A DNA stretch of 64,000 nucleotides from Streptomyces sp. NBC_00448 (GTDB lineage: Bacteria; Actinomycetota; Actinomycetes; Streptomycetales; Streptomycetaceae). Both the position numbers and the translations under genes were made by a program. This document shows, piece by piece, positions 7,031 to 15,871 of this stretch. Location: contig NZ_CP107913.1 of assembly GCF_036014115.1 (NCBI RefSeq), positions 6,503,501 through 6,567,500 of the forward strand, given 5' to 3'. The notes under the pieces were generated by a model that was not told where the DNA came from, searched no databases, and saw nothing but the letters and a program-made list of their open reading frames with translations. Each line of letters starts with the position of its first letter. Position 1 is the stretch's first letter.

Positions 7031-8704
7031 ATGGCCAGGGAGTTCCAACGTGGCCACAAGGCCAAGATCACTGATCTGACCGCCGGCAGGGATCTCTATG
7101 TCGGCGTGCAGATCACTGCTCCCGGCCTCACGTTCGACATCAGTTGCTTCGGGCTCGACGCGGCCGAACAGCTCTCGGACGACCGGTACTTCGTGTTCTT
7201 CAACCAGCCGAAGTCGCCCGAGGAGTCGATCCAGCTCCTCGGCGCGCAGGCCGGCGACACCGAGTCCTTCCGGGTCACCCTCGACCGGATTCCGGACGCG
7301 GTGCGGAAGCTGTCCTTCACCGCCACCATCGACGGCGACGGGCAGATGTCGCAGATCTCGCCCGGCTACATCCGGCTGGTCGCGGGCGGCGAGGAGGTGG
7401 CGCGGTACGCCTTCACCGGTGCGGAGTTCAGCACCGAGCGCGCGGTGATGCTCGCCGACGTCTACCTCAAGGACGTGTGGCGCTTCGCCGCGGTCGGGCA
7501 GGGCTTCGACGGCGGGCTCGACGCGCTGCTGCGGAACTTCGGCGGCGAGGTCGCCGAGGAGGAGCCGGCCGCCCAAGAGCCGCAGGGCGCCCCAGGGTTC
7601 GCCCCGCCCGCCGGCGCGGCGGCCCCCGCACCCGGTTTCGCGCCGCCGCCAGGGCCTGCCGCGGGCGCCCCGCCGCCGCTCCCGGCGCCGGCCGCCGTGC
7701 CCGCTCCCGCGCCGCCGCCCCCGGTCCAAGTCCCACCGCCGGCCCCCGCGTTCGGCGCGCCGCCGGTCGGCCCCACCCCTCCGCCGCTGCCCGGAGCCGG
7801 CGGCCTGTCGATCCACCAGGCGCCCACCATGGTCGGGCCGTTGAGCACTCCGCCCGCCCAGGCGCCGCCCTTCGGCCAGGTCCCGCCACCCGCGCCGCCG
7901 CCCCCCTTCCCCGGGCAGGCCACCCCGCCGCCCTTCCCGCAGCAGCCCGGGCAGCCGGCCCAGTTCGGCCAACCCGGCCCGCCCGGACCCCCGATGGGCG
8001 GCCAGAGCGGATACGCCGTGCCGCCGACGCCCACCCTGGGCGCGGGCCTCACCGTCTCCATGCAGAAGTACCGCGAGCAGCCCACCGGTCAGCGCTGGAC
8101 GCAGCAGAACCCGAAGATGATGCGCGCCGACCTCGGCCAGGGCACCGGACAGCCGGTGCTGGCCCGTCAGGGCGCCATGGTGCTCTACCAGGGCAAGGTC
8201 GACTTCGCCTACAAGGGCGCGGGCTTCAGGGGCCGCGTCGTCGGCAACATGACCGGCCAGGAGATGCAGCTCATGCGCTGCACCGGCGGCGGCCAGGTCT
8301 TCTTCGCCGAGAACGCCGCCTACCTGCACCCCGTCGAGCTGCAGGGCGACGCGATCTGCGTCTCCGCGGAGAACGTGCTCGCCTTCGACGAGGGGCTCCA
8401 GTACGAGGTGCGCAGGATCGAGGGCCACGGCATCCCCGGCGGCGCCCTGTTCACCATGCAGTTCCAGGGCACCGGCACCGTGATCGTCAAGACCCACGGC
8501 ACCCCTGTGGTCCTCCCGGTCACCCCGACCACCTACGCCGACAGCAACGCGATCGTCGCCTGGTCGGCGGGCTCCCAGGTGATCGTCTCCAGCCAGGTGC
8601 GGCTGCGCAGAAGCGTCTACCCCGGCCACAGCGGCGAGACCGTGAACCTCCAGTTCCGCGGCGCGCCCGGCAACTTCATCGTCGTCCAGCCCTACGAGGT
8701 GTGA
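7031..8704 (+). CDS. TerD-AIM24 fusion protein with proline-rich linker
   Basis: 557 residues in three parts. Residues ~1-175 are a TerD (tellurium/stress response) domain: DLYVGVQITAPGLTFDISCFGLD, acidic calcium-type loops such as ATIDGDGQMSQISPG, and AEVYLKDVWRF-like ending. Residues ~180-340 are a Pro/Ala/Gly-rich linker. Residues ~350-557 are an AIM24 domain (GAMVLYQGKVDF, MRCTGGGQVFFAENA, VVLPVTPTTYADSNAIVAWS). TerD proteins act with membrane-linked stress and anti-phage ter complexes; the role of bacterial AIM24 is unknown. It heads a tight run with two stand-alone AIM24 genes (gaps of 6 and 16 nt), implying joint function. Confidence 0.9.
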   Translation: MAREFQRGHKAKITDLTAGRDLYVGVQITAPGLTFDISCFGLDAAEQLSDDRYFVFFNQPKSPEESIQLLGAQAGDTESFRVTLDRIPDAVRKLSFTATIDGDGQMSQISPGYIRLVAGGEEVARYAFTGAEFSTERAVMLADVYLKDVWRFAAVGQGFDGGLDALLRNFGGEVAEEEPAAQEPQGAPGFAPPAGAAAPAPGFAPPPGPAAGAPPPLPAPAAVPAPAPPPPVQVPPPAPAFGAPPVGPTPPPLPGAGGLSIHQAPTMVGPLSTPPAQAPPFGQVPPPAPPPPFPGQATPPPFPQQPGQPAQFGQPGPPGPPMGGQSGYAVPPTPTLGAGLTVSMQKYREQPTGQRWTQQNPKMMRADLGQGTGQPVLARQGAMVLYQGKVDFAYKGAGFRGRVVGNMTGQEMQLMRCTGGGQVFFAENAAYLHPVELQGDAICVSAENVLAFDEGLQYEVRRIEGHGIPGGALFTMQFQGTGTVIVKTHGTPVVLPVTPTTYADSNAIVAWSAGSQVIVSSQVRLRRSVYPGHSGETVNLQFRGAPGNFIVVQPYEV

Positions 8705-8710
8705 CCTGCC

Positions 8711-9394
8711 ATGGACCAGCAGATGATCGCGGGTTACGCCCCCAAGCCGGTCGCCGCCCGGATGGAGAACCACGGCTCGTCCATGCTCAAGGTCGCCATG
8801 GCCACCGGCCAGGACCTCTACGCCCGCACCGGCTCGATGATCGCCTACGAGGGCTTCATCCAGTACGAGCCGAACCCGCCGGCGGTACGGCAGATGGCCG
8901 CGTCGTGGCTGACCGGTGAGAGCGCGCCGGTGATGAAGTGCACCGGCGACGGCCTGCTCTACCTGGCCGACTACGGCGCCGACGTGGTCTGCGTCAACCT
9001 GGACAACGAGTCGGTGTCGGTCAACGGCACCAACCTGCTGGCCTTCGACGCGCACCTGCAATGGGGCGTCGAGCGGGTCAAGGGCCTGGCGAAGTTCGCC
9101 GGCCAGGGCCTGTTCAACGTCGCGGTGTCCGGCACCGGTTGGGTCGCGATCACCTCTCGCGGCACTCCGATCGTGGTGGACTGCGGGTCCGGCGCCGACG
9201 AGACGTACGTCGACCCTGACGCCCTGGTGGCCTGGTCGTCGGGGCTGAAGATGAAGGCCAAGCGCAGCTTCAAGGCGTCGTCGCTGATCGGGCGCGGCAG
9301 CGGCGAGGCGTTCCAGATCGCGTTCTCCGGCCAGGGCTTCGTGGTCGTCCAGCCCAGCGAGGACAGTACCGACCGGCTCCGGGCCCGGGGCTGA
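8711..9394 (+). CDS. AIM24 family protein
   Basis: 227 residues, entirely an AIM24-type beta-rich domain (double-stranded beta-helix-like): GSMIAYEGFIQYEP, MKCTGDGLLYLADYGADVV, VDCGSGADETYVDPDALVAWSSGLK and GEAFQIAFSGQGFVVVQPSE. It shares the plan of the C-terminal half of the preceding TerD-AIM24 protein and starts 6 nt after it, so the genes are almost certainly co-transcribed. Eukaryotic Aim24 is a mitochondrial inner-membrane organiser; the bacterial function is not established. No signal peptide or membrane helix. Confidence 0.88.
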   Translation: MDQQMIAGYAPKPVAARMENHGSSMLKVAMATGQDLYARTGSMIAYEGFIQYEPNPPAVRQMAASWLTGESAPVMKCTGDGLLYLADYGADVVCVNLDNESVSVNGTNLLAFDAHLQWGVERVKGLAKFAGQGLFNVAVSGTGWVAITSRGTPIVVDCGSGADETYVDPDALVAWSSGLKMKAKRSFKASSLIGRGSGEAFQIAFSGQGFVVVQPSEDSTDRLRARG

Positions 9395-9410
9395 GGGGGA
9401 GCGACACATC

Positions 9411-10166
9411 ATGCAGAGCCCGCTTTTCGCCTTCACCGAGGTCCAGAACCAGGACCCCTACAGCCTGCAGAACTCCTATCTGCTGCGGGTCCGGCTGGAC
9501 GGTGACACCGGCCCGGACTGCCTCGCCCGCAAGGGCGCGATGGTCGCCTACCAGGGCATGATCGAGTTCGACGGGGAGTACCAGTCGCACTTCCAGCGCA
9601 GCGCGGCCCGCGCGACCGGCGAGGGCCTGGACCTGATGCGCTGCTCCGGCCAGGGCACGGTGTACCTGGCGAACCTCGCCCAGCAGATCCACATCCTGGA
9701 TGTCGACCACGACGGTCTCACCGTCGACAGCGCCTACGTGCTGGCGCTCGACTCCGGCCTGCACTGGGACGTCATCGCGGTCGACAGCCAGTACGGCCTG
9801 GCCGGCACCGGGCAGTACAACGTCGCCATCGCCGGGCAGGGCAAGGTCGCCCTCATGACATCGGGCAAGCCGCTGATGCTCCCGGTCACCCCGAACACGT
9901 ACGTGTCCTGCGACGCGGACGCGGTCGTCGCCTGGTCGACCTCACTGCGGGTCCAGATGCAGGCGCAGACCAGCAGTTCGTCGGTGTTCCGGCGGCGCGG
10001 CAACACCGGCGAGGGCTGGGAGCTGAACTTCGTCGGCCAGGGCTACGTCCTGGTGCAGCCCAGCGAGATGATGCCGCCGCAGAACGTGGAACTGCACGGC
10101 CTGCGGGCGCAGTACGGCGTCGGGGCGCAGGGCGCCAACCAGGGAAACGTGTGGGGCGGTCGCTGA
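9411..10166 (+). CDS. AIM24 family protein
   Basis: 251 residues, third AIM24 domain in a row: CLARKGAMVAYQGMIEFDGEY, MRCSGQGTVYLANLAQQIHILDVD, LMLPVTPNTYVSCDADAVVAWSTSL and GEGWELNFVGQGYVLVQPSEMMP, then a short Gly/Asn/Gln tail. A Shine-Dalgarno GAGGGGGAG lies in the 16-nt gap after the previous gene. Three paralogues in one transcription unit suggest a hetero-oligomer; that is inference. A strong terminator follows at 10184. Confidence 0.88.
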   Translation: MQSPLFAFTEVQNQDPYSLQNSYLLRVRLDGDTGPDCLARKGAMVAYQGMIEFDGEYQSHFQRSAARATGEGLDLMRCSGQGTVYLANLAQQIHILDVDHDGLTVDSAYVLALDSGLHWDVIAVDSQYGLAGTGQYNVAIAGQGKVALMTSGKPLMLPVTPNTYVSCDADAVVAWSTSLRVQMQAQTSSSSVFRRRGNTGEGWELNFVGQGYVLVQPSEMMPPQNVELHGLRAQYGVGAQGANQGNVWGGR

Positions 10167-10183
10167 GCCCCTGAGGAGCTGCG

Positions 10184-10222
10184 CGGTAAGGGGCGCCCAC
10201 CCAGGGGCGGCGCCCCTTACCG
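10184..10222. terminator. bidirectional terminator between AIM24 and Nudix genes
   Basis: Perfect 14-bp stem CGGTAAGGGGCGCC/GGCGCCCCTTACCG with an 11-nt loop, between two convergent genes. No long U-tract, as usual in streptomycetes. Confidence 0.8.
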
Positions 10223-10303
10223 GTCTCCGATCGCCGGTCTCCCAGCGGCCGGTCCGTCTCCAGGCGGCCGTGCCGCTCTACCCGTCCTGCCGGACCGCGC
10301 TTC

Positions 10304-10834
10304 TCAGAGCAGAGCCCTGGTGCGTGCCACGAGAGTGCGGACCGACCGGTCCGGCAGCTCGGCGACCTCGTCGAAGGTGAACCAGCGCAGCGCCAGCGAC
10401 TCGTCGCTGATGGACTCGACGGCACCCGGGGGAGCCACCGCGGCGTACTGGACGTCGAGGTGCCAGGCGCACGGCACCAGGTGGCGGTCGAGGTTGACGG
10501 GTCCGGGCACCAGGAGATCGAGCCCCTGGATGCCCGACTCCTCGGTGCCCTCGCGCAGCGCGGCACCCGACAGTGAGGTGTCGGCGGGCTCGCAGTGGCC
10601 GCCGGTCTGCAGCCACAGCTTGAGCTTGGCGTGCAGGGTGAGCAGGACGCGCTGCCGCTCGGCGTCCAGGATGAGCACGCTGCCGGTGAGGTGCCCGGCC
10701 TTGCAGGGCTTCCCCATGCCGTCCGGGTGGGCGGCCAGATGCGCCAGGTATTCCCGGCGCAGCTCGTCCTGACCGGCGTCGGGGGCGTGCCAGCTCTCCA
10801 GGACGCCCACCGCGTCCTTGTGCAGAGTGCTCAC
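10304..10834 (-). CDS. Nudix hydrolase
   Basis: 176 residues with a Nudix box variant GGHCEPADTSLSGAALREGTEESGI; the REgTEEsGi metal-binding core is intact. The first acidic position of the box is Asp rather than Glu, a form common in actinobacterial members. Nudix enzymes hydrolyse nucleoside diphosphates linked to another moiety; the substrate here is unknown. The start GTG overlaps the stop of the upstream DUF2342-type gene (GTGA), so translation is probably coupled. A GTG start is the only good choice, since the open frame continues upstream only as antisense of the neighbour. Confidence 0.87.
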   Translation of the reverse strand: MSTLHKDAVGVLESWHAPDAGQDELRREYLAHLAAHPDGMGKPCKAGHLTGSVLILDAERQRVLLTLHAKLKLWLQTGGHCEPADTSLSGAALREGTEESGIQGLDLLVPGPVNLDRHLVPCAWHLDVQYAAVAPPGAVESISDESLALRWFTFDEVAELPDRSVRTLVARTRALL

Positions 10835-12378
10835 TTGCCGGTGTCGCCGTCCTTGTCGTCGGGGCGCTTGGTGTCCGCGCTCTCGGCGTCCGCGCTCGCG
10901 TCCTTGGCTGAACCGCCGTCCTCGGCCTCTGCAGGCTTCTCCGGCCCGGCGGGTGCATCGGCCGCGGTACCGCCTGCGGTGCCCTTGGCGCCCTTGTCCA
11001 GGCTCGTCTCGGGGCCGCTGCCGGTGCCGCCGGCCGCCTCGCCGAGCAGCTTGTCGAGCTCGGAGAAGTCGATGACGTCGCGGTGCACGAAGCCGTCCGG
11101 GTCGTCGAGGTCGGCCGCGGTCGGCAGCATGTCGGGGTGCGCCCACAGGCCGTCGCGCCCCTCGACGCCACGGGCGTCGGTGAGCGAGGCCCACAGCCGG
11201 GAGGCGTCGCGCAGCCGGCGCGGCCGCAGCTCCAGCCCGATGAGGGTGGCGAAGGTCTGCTCGGCCGGGCCGCCGGTCGCCCGGCGGCGGCGCAGCGTCT
11301 CGCGCAGCGCGCCCGCGGACGGCAGGTGCGGGGCGGCGGCCGCGTGCACGACCGCGTCCACCCATCCCTCGACCAGCGCGAGGGCGGTCTCCAGCCGGGC
11401 CAGCGAGGACTTCTGCGCCGGGGTGTCCTCGGGCTGGAACATGCCCTGCTGCAACGCTTCCTGAAGCTGCTCGGGCTGCGTGGGGTCGAGCTGCCCGACG
11501 GCCTCTTCCAGGCGTGCGGTGTCGACCTTGATGCCGCGCGCGTATCCCTCGACGGCGCCGAACAGGTGGGCTCGCAGCCAGGGCACGTGGGCGAAGAGCC
11601 GCTGGTGGGCCGCTTCGCGCAGGGCGAGGTACAGCCGCACCTCCTCCTGGGGGATGCCCAGACCCTCGCCGAACGCGGCCACGTTGGCCGGCAGCAGGGC
11701 GGCCTTGCCGGCCGGGCCGAGCGGCAGCCCGACGTCGGTGGAGCCGACCACCTCGCCGGCCAGGGTGCCGAGTGCCTGCCCGATCTGGGAGCCGAACATA
11801 GCGCCGCCCATGGAGCGCATCATGCCGAGCAGCGGGCCGGTCATGGCCTGCATCTCCTCGGGCAGGACGTCGCCCATGGCGCCGGCCACCCGCTCGGCGA
11901 CCGGGTCGACCAGGTCCTTCCACACCGGCAGGGTCGCCTCGACCCATTCGGCGCGGCTCCAGGCCACGGCGGTGTTCGCGCCGGACGGCAGGGACGTGGC
12001 GCCGTCGAGCCACAGGTCGGCGAGGCGGACCGCCTCCTGGACCCAGTCGCGGTCGGCGCGGCCGACGCTCGCGTCCTTCACGCCGTCCGGGGTGCCCTGG
12101 GCGACGGTCTGGCGGGCGATGTCCTTGGCCATGTCCCAGTTCACGGGACCGCCGTCGTAGGAGAGCATCTGGCCGAGTTGCTGGAAGGCCGCGCCCAGGT
12201 CACCGGGGTTCAGGGAGCCGAACATCGCCGCGAGCGGGTTGTCGCCGCCGCCCGGGCCGAAGGGGTTGTCGCCGCCGAACCCGAACGGGTTCGGCTGGCC
12301 GCCCTTGGGCTGCTTGCCCTCGTCCCCGTCCTCGGGCTCCTCGGGAGGGACGCCGAATCCGAATGGGATGTCACTCAC
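10831..12378 (-). CDS. zicin-like / DUF2342 family protein (annotated zinc-dependent metalloprotease)
   Basis: 515 residues. The N-terminus is Gly/Pro/Phe-rich (NPFGFGGDNPFGPGGGDNPL). The body resembles the DUF2342 family, often labelled zinc-dependent metalloprotease, including MFGSQIGQALGTLAGEVVGSTDVGLPL and LVEGWVDAVVHAAAAPHLP. The C-terminal ~80 residues are low-complexity and acidic. I find no HExxH motif, so protease activity is doubtful. Start chosen at GTG 12378, with GAGGAAT upstream; the longer frame is antisense to the divergent SDR gene. It ends in a 4-nt overlap with the Nudix gene. Confidence 0.82.
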   Translation of the reverse strand: MSDIPFGFGVPPEEPEDGDEGKQPKGGQPNPFGFGGDNPFGPGGGDNPLAAMFGSLNPGDLGAAFQQLGQMLSYDGGPVNWDMAKDIARQTVAQGTPDGVKDASVGRADRDWVQEAVRLADLWLDGATSLPSGANTAVAWSRAEWVEATLPVWKDLVDPVAERVAGAMGDVLPEEMQAMTGPLLGMMRSMGGAMFGSQIGQALGTLAGEVVGSTDVGLPLGPAGKAALLPANVAAFGEGLGIPQEEVRLYLALREAAHQRLFAHVPWLRAHLFGAVEGYARGIKVDTARLEEAVGQLDPTQPEQLQEALQQGMFQPEDTPAQKSSLARLETALALVEGWVDAVVHAAAAPHLPSAGALRETLRRRRATGGPAEQTFATLIGLELRPRRLRDASRLWASLTDARGVEGRDGLWAHPDMLPTAADLDDPDGFVHRDVIDFSELDKLLGEAAGGTGSGPETSLDKGAKGTAGGTAADAPAGPEKPAEAEDGGSAKDASADAESADTKRPDDKDGDTGK

Positions 12379-12577
12379 GGGATTCCTCGGATCTGTGTCG
12401 TGATGGGCTGTGTCGGGGGCCGGTTCGTGGTGGGCTGGAACTCTGGCTGCCGGTGGTGCGGCGGTTGTCGGGAGGTCTTGCTGGCCCGGCCCGGTGTGAT
12501 GGGCTCTACCTCCAGCGTAGACACCCGTCCGGCAGGATGGCGCTGTACGTATCTGAGACAACCGTGGGAGACACCCG

Positions 12578-13681
12578 GTGAGTTCCCCAGAAGCACACGT
12601 TCGCCCAGAGCGGAGCCCCGGTCGGGCCGGGTCCGGGCCGGTGGTCGCGATCACTGGCGCGGCTTCCGGGGTGGGGCGCGCGCTGGCCATGCGGCTCGCC
12701 GAGTCCGACCAGGTCAGGAAGGTCGTCGCGATCGACGAGCGGCGTGGCGACGTGCCCGGGGCGACCTGGCGGGTGCTGGACGTGCGCGACCCGGCGATCG
12801 CCGAGAAGCTGCGCGGCGCGTCGGTCGTGGTGCACCTCGCGCTCGACCTCGACCTGGAGTCCGACGCGAAGGCCCGCTCGGCGTTCAACGTGCGCGGCAC
12901 CCAGACCGTACTGACCGCGGCCGCCGCGGCCGGCGTGCACCGCGTGGTGCTGTGCACCTCGGCGATGGTCTACGGCGCCCAGGCCGACAACGACGTGCCG
13001 CTCGCCGAGGACGCCCCGCTGCGGGCGACGTCCGAGGCGAGCTTCGTGGACGACCTGCTGGAGATCGAGCGGCTCGGCCGCCGTGCTCCGCGCGCCCACC
13101 CCGGCCTGAACGTGACGATCCTGCGGCCCGCGGTCCTGGTGGGCGACACCGACACCGCGCTGACCCGGTACTTCGAGTCGCCGCGGCTGCTGGTGGTGGC
13201 GGGCAGCCGGCCGTGCTGGCAGTTCTGCCATGTCGAGGACCTGGTGTCGGCGCTGGAGTTCGCGGTGCTGGAGAAGGTCGACGGCGAGATGGCGGTCGGC
13301 TGTGACGGCTGGCTGGAGCAGGAGGAGGTCGAGGAGCTGTCCGGCATCCGCCGGATGGAACTTCCGGCCGCGGTCGCCTTCGGCGCGGCATCCCGGCTGC
13401 ACCGGCTGGGCCTGACCCCGTCGCCGGCCGGCGACCTCGCGTACACCATGCACCCCTGGGTGGTCAGCGGGCGCAAGCTGCACGAGGCGGGCTGGCGGCC
13501 CCAGTGGTCCAACGAGCAGGTGCTCGCCGAACTGCTCGCCGAGGTCGAGGGCCGCAACTCCGTCGCCGGGCGCCGCCTGGGCCGCAAGGACGCCACCACG
13601 CTGGGTGCCGCGGGGGCGACCGTCGCCCTGATCGGCGCGGCGGCCGTGGTGCGCAGCGCCCGCAGGCGCCGCGGCCTGTGA
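12578..13681 (+). CDS. NAD-dependent epimerase/SDR-family protein
   Basis: 367 residues. The Rossmann glycine motif TGAASGVGRAL begins near residue 25, and extended-SDR features follow (VLDVRDPAIAEKL, FNVRGTQTVLTAAAAAGVHRVVLCTSAMVYG). Where a YxxxK is expected the sequence is less clear, so catalytic competence is uncertain. The C-terminus has one hydrophobic segment (TTLGAAGATVALIGAAAVV) before Arg-rich residues, suggesting membrane association. GTG start with GGGAG upstream; divergent from the DUF2342-type gene across 199 bp. Substrate unknown. Confidence 0.82.
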   Translation: MSSPEAHVRPERSPGRAGSGPVVAITGAASGVGRALAMRLAESDQVRKVVAIDERRGDVPGATWRVLDVRDPAIAEKLRGASVVVHLALDLDLESDAKARSAFNVRGTQTVLTAAAAAGVHRVVLCTSAMVYGAQADNDVPLAEDAPLRATSEASFVDDLLEIERLGRRAPRAHPGLNVTILRPAVLVGDTDTALTRYFESPRLLVVAGSRPCWQFCHVEDLVSALEFAVLEKVDGEMAVGCDGWLEQEEVEELSGIRRMELPAAVAFGAASRLHRLGLTPSPAGDLAYTMHPWVVSGRKLHEAGWRPQWSNEQVLAELLAEVEGRNSVAGRRLGRKDATTLGAAGATVALIGAAAVVRSARRRRGL

Positions 13682-13722
13682 CCTCTGACGGCTGGTGAGC
13701 CCTGACGGCCCTTAACGATCGG

Positions 13723-13738
13723 CAGTAATGGAATACTG
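13723..13738 (+). promoter_or_regulatory. inverted repeat upstream of moaE
   Basis: CAGTA-N6-TACTG, a perfect 5-bp inverted repeat 37 bp before the moaE start, in a short A/T-richer stretch. It looks like an operator half-site pair; no factor can be named. Confidence 0.35.
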
Positions 13739-13775
13739 TTTCCGCATCACGATATGAGCGGGGGAGTGAGGCAGG

Positions 13776-14270
13776 ATGGAAGGCATGGCATCCGTATCCG
13801 GCGCACCCGGTGAGCCCGCGTCCTTCGGGGGCGCGGCCGACGACGGACCGGTCGTCCGCCTGCTCGCGATCCGCGACACGCCCCTGTCGGTGGACGAGGT
13901 CTTCGCCGCGGTCGGCGACGACGCCGCCGGCGGCACCGCGCTGTTCGTGGGCACGGTCCGCGACCACGACGGCCGCCCCGACGCCCAGGTGACCGGACTG
14001 TCGTACTCCGCGCACCCCACTGCCGAGGCGGAGCTGCGCCGGGTCGCCGAGAAGGTCGCCGCGGACTTTCCCGTACAGGCGCTCGCCGCCGTCCACCGGG
14101 TCGGTGACCTGCGGGTGGGCGACATCGCGGTGGTCGTCGCGGTCGCCTGCCCACACCGCGGCGAGGCGTTCGCCGCCAGCCGCCGCCTGATCGACGACCT
14201 CAAGCGCGAGGTGCCGATCTGGAAGCACCAGACCTTCGCGGACGGCAAGCAGGACTGGGTCGGCGCGTAG
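13776..14270 (+). CDS. moaE: molybdopterin synthase catalytic subunit MoaE
   Basis: 164 residues. Family motifs: FVGTVRDHDGR, LSYSAHPTAEAELRRV, RVGDLRVGDIAVVVAVACPHRGEAF and the catalytic-lysine segment LKREVPIWKHQ. MoaE converts precursor Z to molybdopterin using sulfur from the MoaD thiocarboxylate. No moaD is adjacent. The N-terminal ~25 residues are variable; ATG 13776 or 13785 are both possible. Confidence 0.93.
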   Translation: MEGMASVSGAPGEPASFGGAADDGPVVRLLAIRDTPLSVDEVFAAVGDDAAGGTALFVGTVRDHDGRPDAQVTGLSYSAHPTAEAELRRVAEKVAADFPVQALAAVHRVGDLRVGDIAVVVAVACPHRGEAFAASRRLIDDLKREVPIWKHQTFADGKQDWVGA

Positions 14271-14274
14271 CCTC

Positions 14275-14302
14275 CCTCGCCGACGGGCGGCCCTCGGCGA
14301 GG
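14275..14302 (+). terminator. terminator after moaE
   Basis: Stem CCTCGCCGA/TCGGCGAGG with a 10-nt loop, 5 nt after the moaE stop codon. Confidence 0.55.
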
Positions 14303-14449
14303 CGGCGGGCCGGTGTCGAACACCCTCCGTTAGTGGTACTTCCGGTTGCGTAACCCCGCGCCCCGGCCGAACGTTGACTCACCGAGTGGTTAATCTGCTC
14401 ATAGGTCTGATTAATCTCGTTTGGGTCATAGGGGATCGGGGAGTTCGCA

Positions 14450-14710
14450 GTGGGAGCACTCACTTGGTTGCTCATTCCGGTGGCCGCCGCGGTCGCCGCC
14501 GCCATCTGGGCCCGCTGGGCCGCTCGCCGGCGCAGCCTCGGCGACGGCGCCTCGCTCGCCGGATACGAGCGATTCCGGCAGGCCATGCAGACGTCCTCGG
14601 TCGCCCCGGCGGCGGCCGGCGGCGCCCCGGTTTCCGCCGTCGACGGGGACATCCCGTCGGAGGACGAGGAGGATTCACCCCGCGGGCCGGTTGTCGGACC
14701 GGTCCCGTAG
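14450..14710 (+). CDS. small membrane-anchored hypothetical protein
   Basis: 86 residues, GTG start preceded by GGGGAG. One N-terminal transmembrane helix (LTWLLIPVAAAVAAAIWARWAA) followed by a positively charged stop-transfer (RRRSLGD), so the tail is probably cytoplasmic. The C-terminal half is acidic and Pro-rich. It lies 9 nt before the PDZ/Lon-like protease gene, so the two may be co-transcribed and act together at the membrane. No family recognised. Confidence 0.7.
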   Translation: MGALTWLLIPVAAAVAAAIWARWAARRRSLGDGASLAGYERFRQAMQTSSVAPAAAGGAPVSAVDGDIPSEDEEDSPRGPVVGPVP

Positions 14711-14719
14711 GGTCAGGGC

Positions 14720-15793
14720 ATGTCACGCCGCACCGCGACGCTGCTCGCCTCGACTCTGACGCTGATAGCGCTGCTGTGCGTGGCGCTGGTGACACCGACT
14801 CCGTACGCGGAGATGTCGCCCGGGCCGACCGTGAACACCCTGGGCAGCTACGGCGGCGAGAAGGTCATCGACATCTCGGGCCACAAGACGTATCCCACCA
14901 CCGGCAACCTGAACATGACGACGGTCCGCGTCACTGGTGCCGACTACCGGATGAACCTGGTCGAGGCGGTGCTCGGCTGGGCCCGGCACGACGACAAGGT
15001 CGTCGAGCACGACACCCTCTATCCCAAGGGCCAGACCGCCGAGCAGGCCGACCAGGAGAACGCCGAGGAGTTCAGCGAGTCGCAGGACAGCGCCAAGGTC
15101 GCCGCCCTGGAGGAGCTGAAGATCCCCGTGCAGTCCCGGGTGATCGTCGCCGCCGTGGTCAAGGGCGGTGCCGCCGAGGGCCTGCTGCACGCCGGTGACG
15201 TGATCAAGGCGGTGGACGGCCACCAGGTCACCGCGGCCGACCAGGTGGCGACCTTCGTCACCAAGCACACCCCGGGTGAGAAGACCGTGTTCACCGTGGT
15301 CAGGGCGGCCGACGTGAAGAAGAAGTCGCCGCCCACCCAGCAGGTGACGATCACCACCCGCACCTCCGACGACGAGGGCGCCAAGCGCGCGGTCGTCGGC
15401 ATCCAGGCGGGCGTGGAGCACCTGTTCCCGTTCACCATCGACATCCGGCTCGCGGACGTCGGCGGCCCCAGCGCCGGCATGATGTTCGCGCTCGGCATCA
15501 TCGACAAGCTCAGCCCGGGGAATCTCACCGGCGGCGCGTTCGTGGCCGGCACCGGCACCATCGACGACAACGGCAACGTCGGCCCGATCGGCGGTATCAG
15601 CCTCAAGACGATCGGTGCGCGCGACAAGGGCGCGAAGTACTTCCTCACCCCGGCCGACAACTGCGAGGAGGCCGCCAAGGACATCCCCGGCGGCCTCACC
15701 CTGGTCAAGGTGAAGACCCTGGACGACGCCATGGCGGCCCTGAAGGACATCCGCGACGGCGACGTCTCGAAGCTGCCGAGCTGCAAGAGCTGA
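14720..15793 (+). CDS. PDZ and Lon-like (S16) membrane protease, YlbL type
   Basis: 357 residues: signal-anchor helix (~6-26), PDZ domain (~125-205, GGAAEGLLHAGDVIKAVDG), then a Lon-type proteolytic domain with the catalytic serine in GGPSAGMMFAL (~Ser252) and lysine in ISLKTIGARDKGA (~Lys295), the Ser-Lys dyad of family S16. Orientation implies the catalytic domain lies outside the membrane. Substrates are unknown in streptomycetes. TAGGGT ends 6 nt before ATG, so the message may be leaderless. Confidence 0.92.
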   Translation: MSRRTATLLASTLTLIALLCVALVTPTPYAEMSPGPTVNTLGSYGGEKVIDISGHKTYPTTGNLNMTTVRVTGADYRMNLVEAVLGWARHDDKVVEHDTLYPKGQTAEQADQENAEEFSESQDSAKVAALEELKIPVQSRVIVAAVVKGGAAEGLLHAGDVIKAVDGHQVTAADQVATFVTKHTPGEKTVFTVVRAADVKKKSPPTQQVTITTRTSDDEGAKRAVVGIQAGVEHLFPFTIDIRLADVGGPSAGMMFALGIIDKLSPGNLTGGAFVAGTGTIDDNGNVGPIGGISLKTIGARDKGAKYFLTPADNCEEAAKDIPGGLTLVKVKTLDDAMAALKDIRDGDVSKLPSCKS

Positions 15794-15871
15794 CCGCCGG
15801 GGCGGCCCTCCCGCTTCCCGGCCCTCGCGCTTCCCGCGGCCCCGGCGTCCTAAGCGCTCAGCCGCCCTCCC

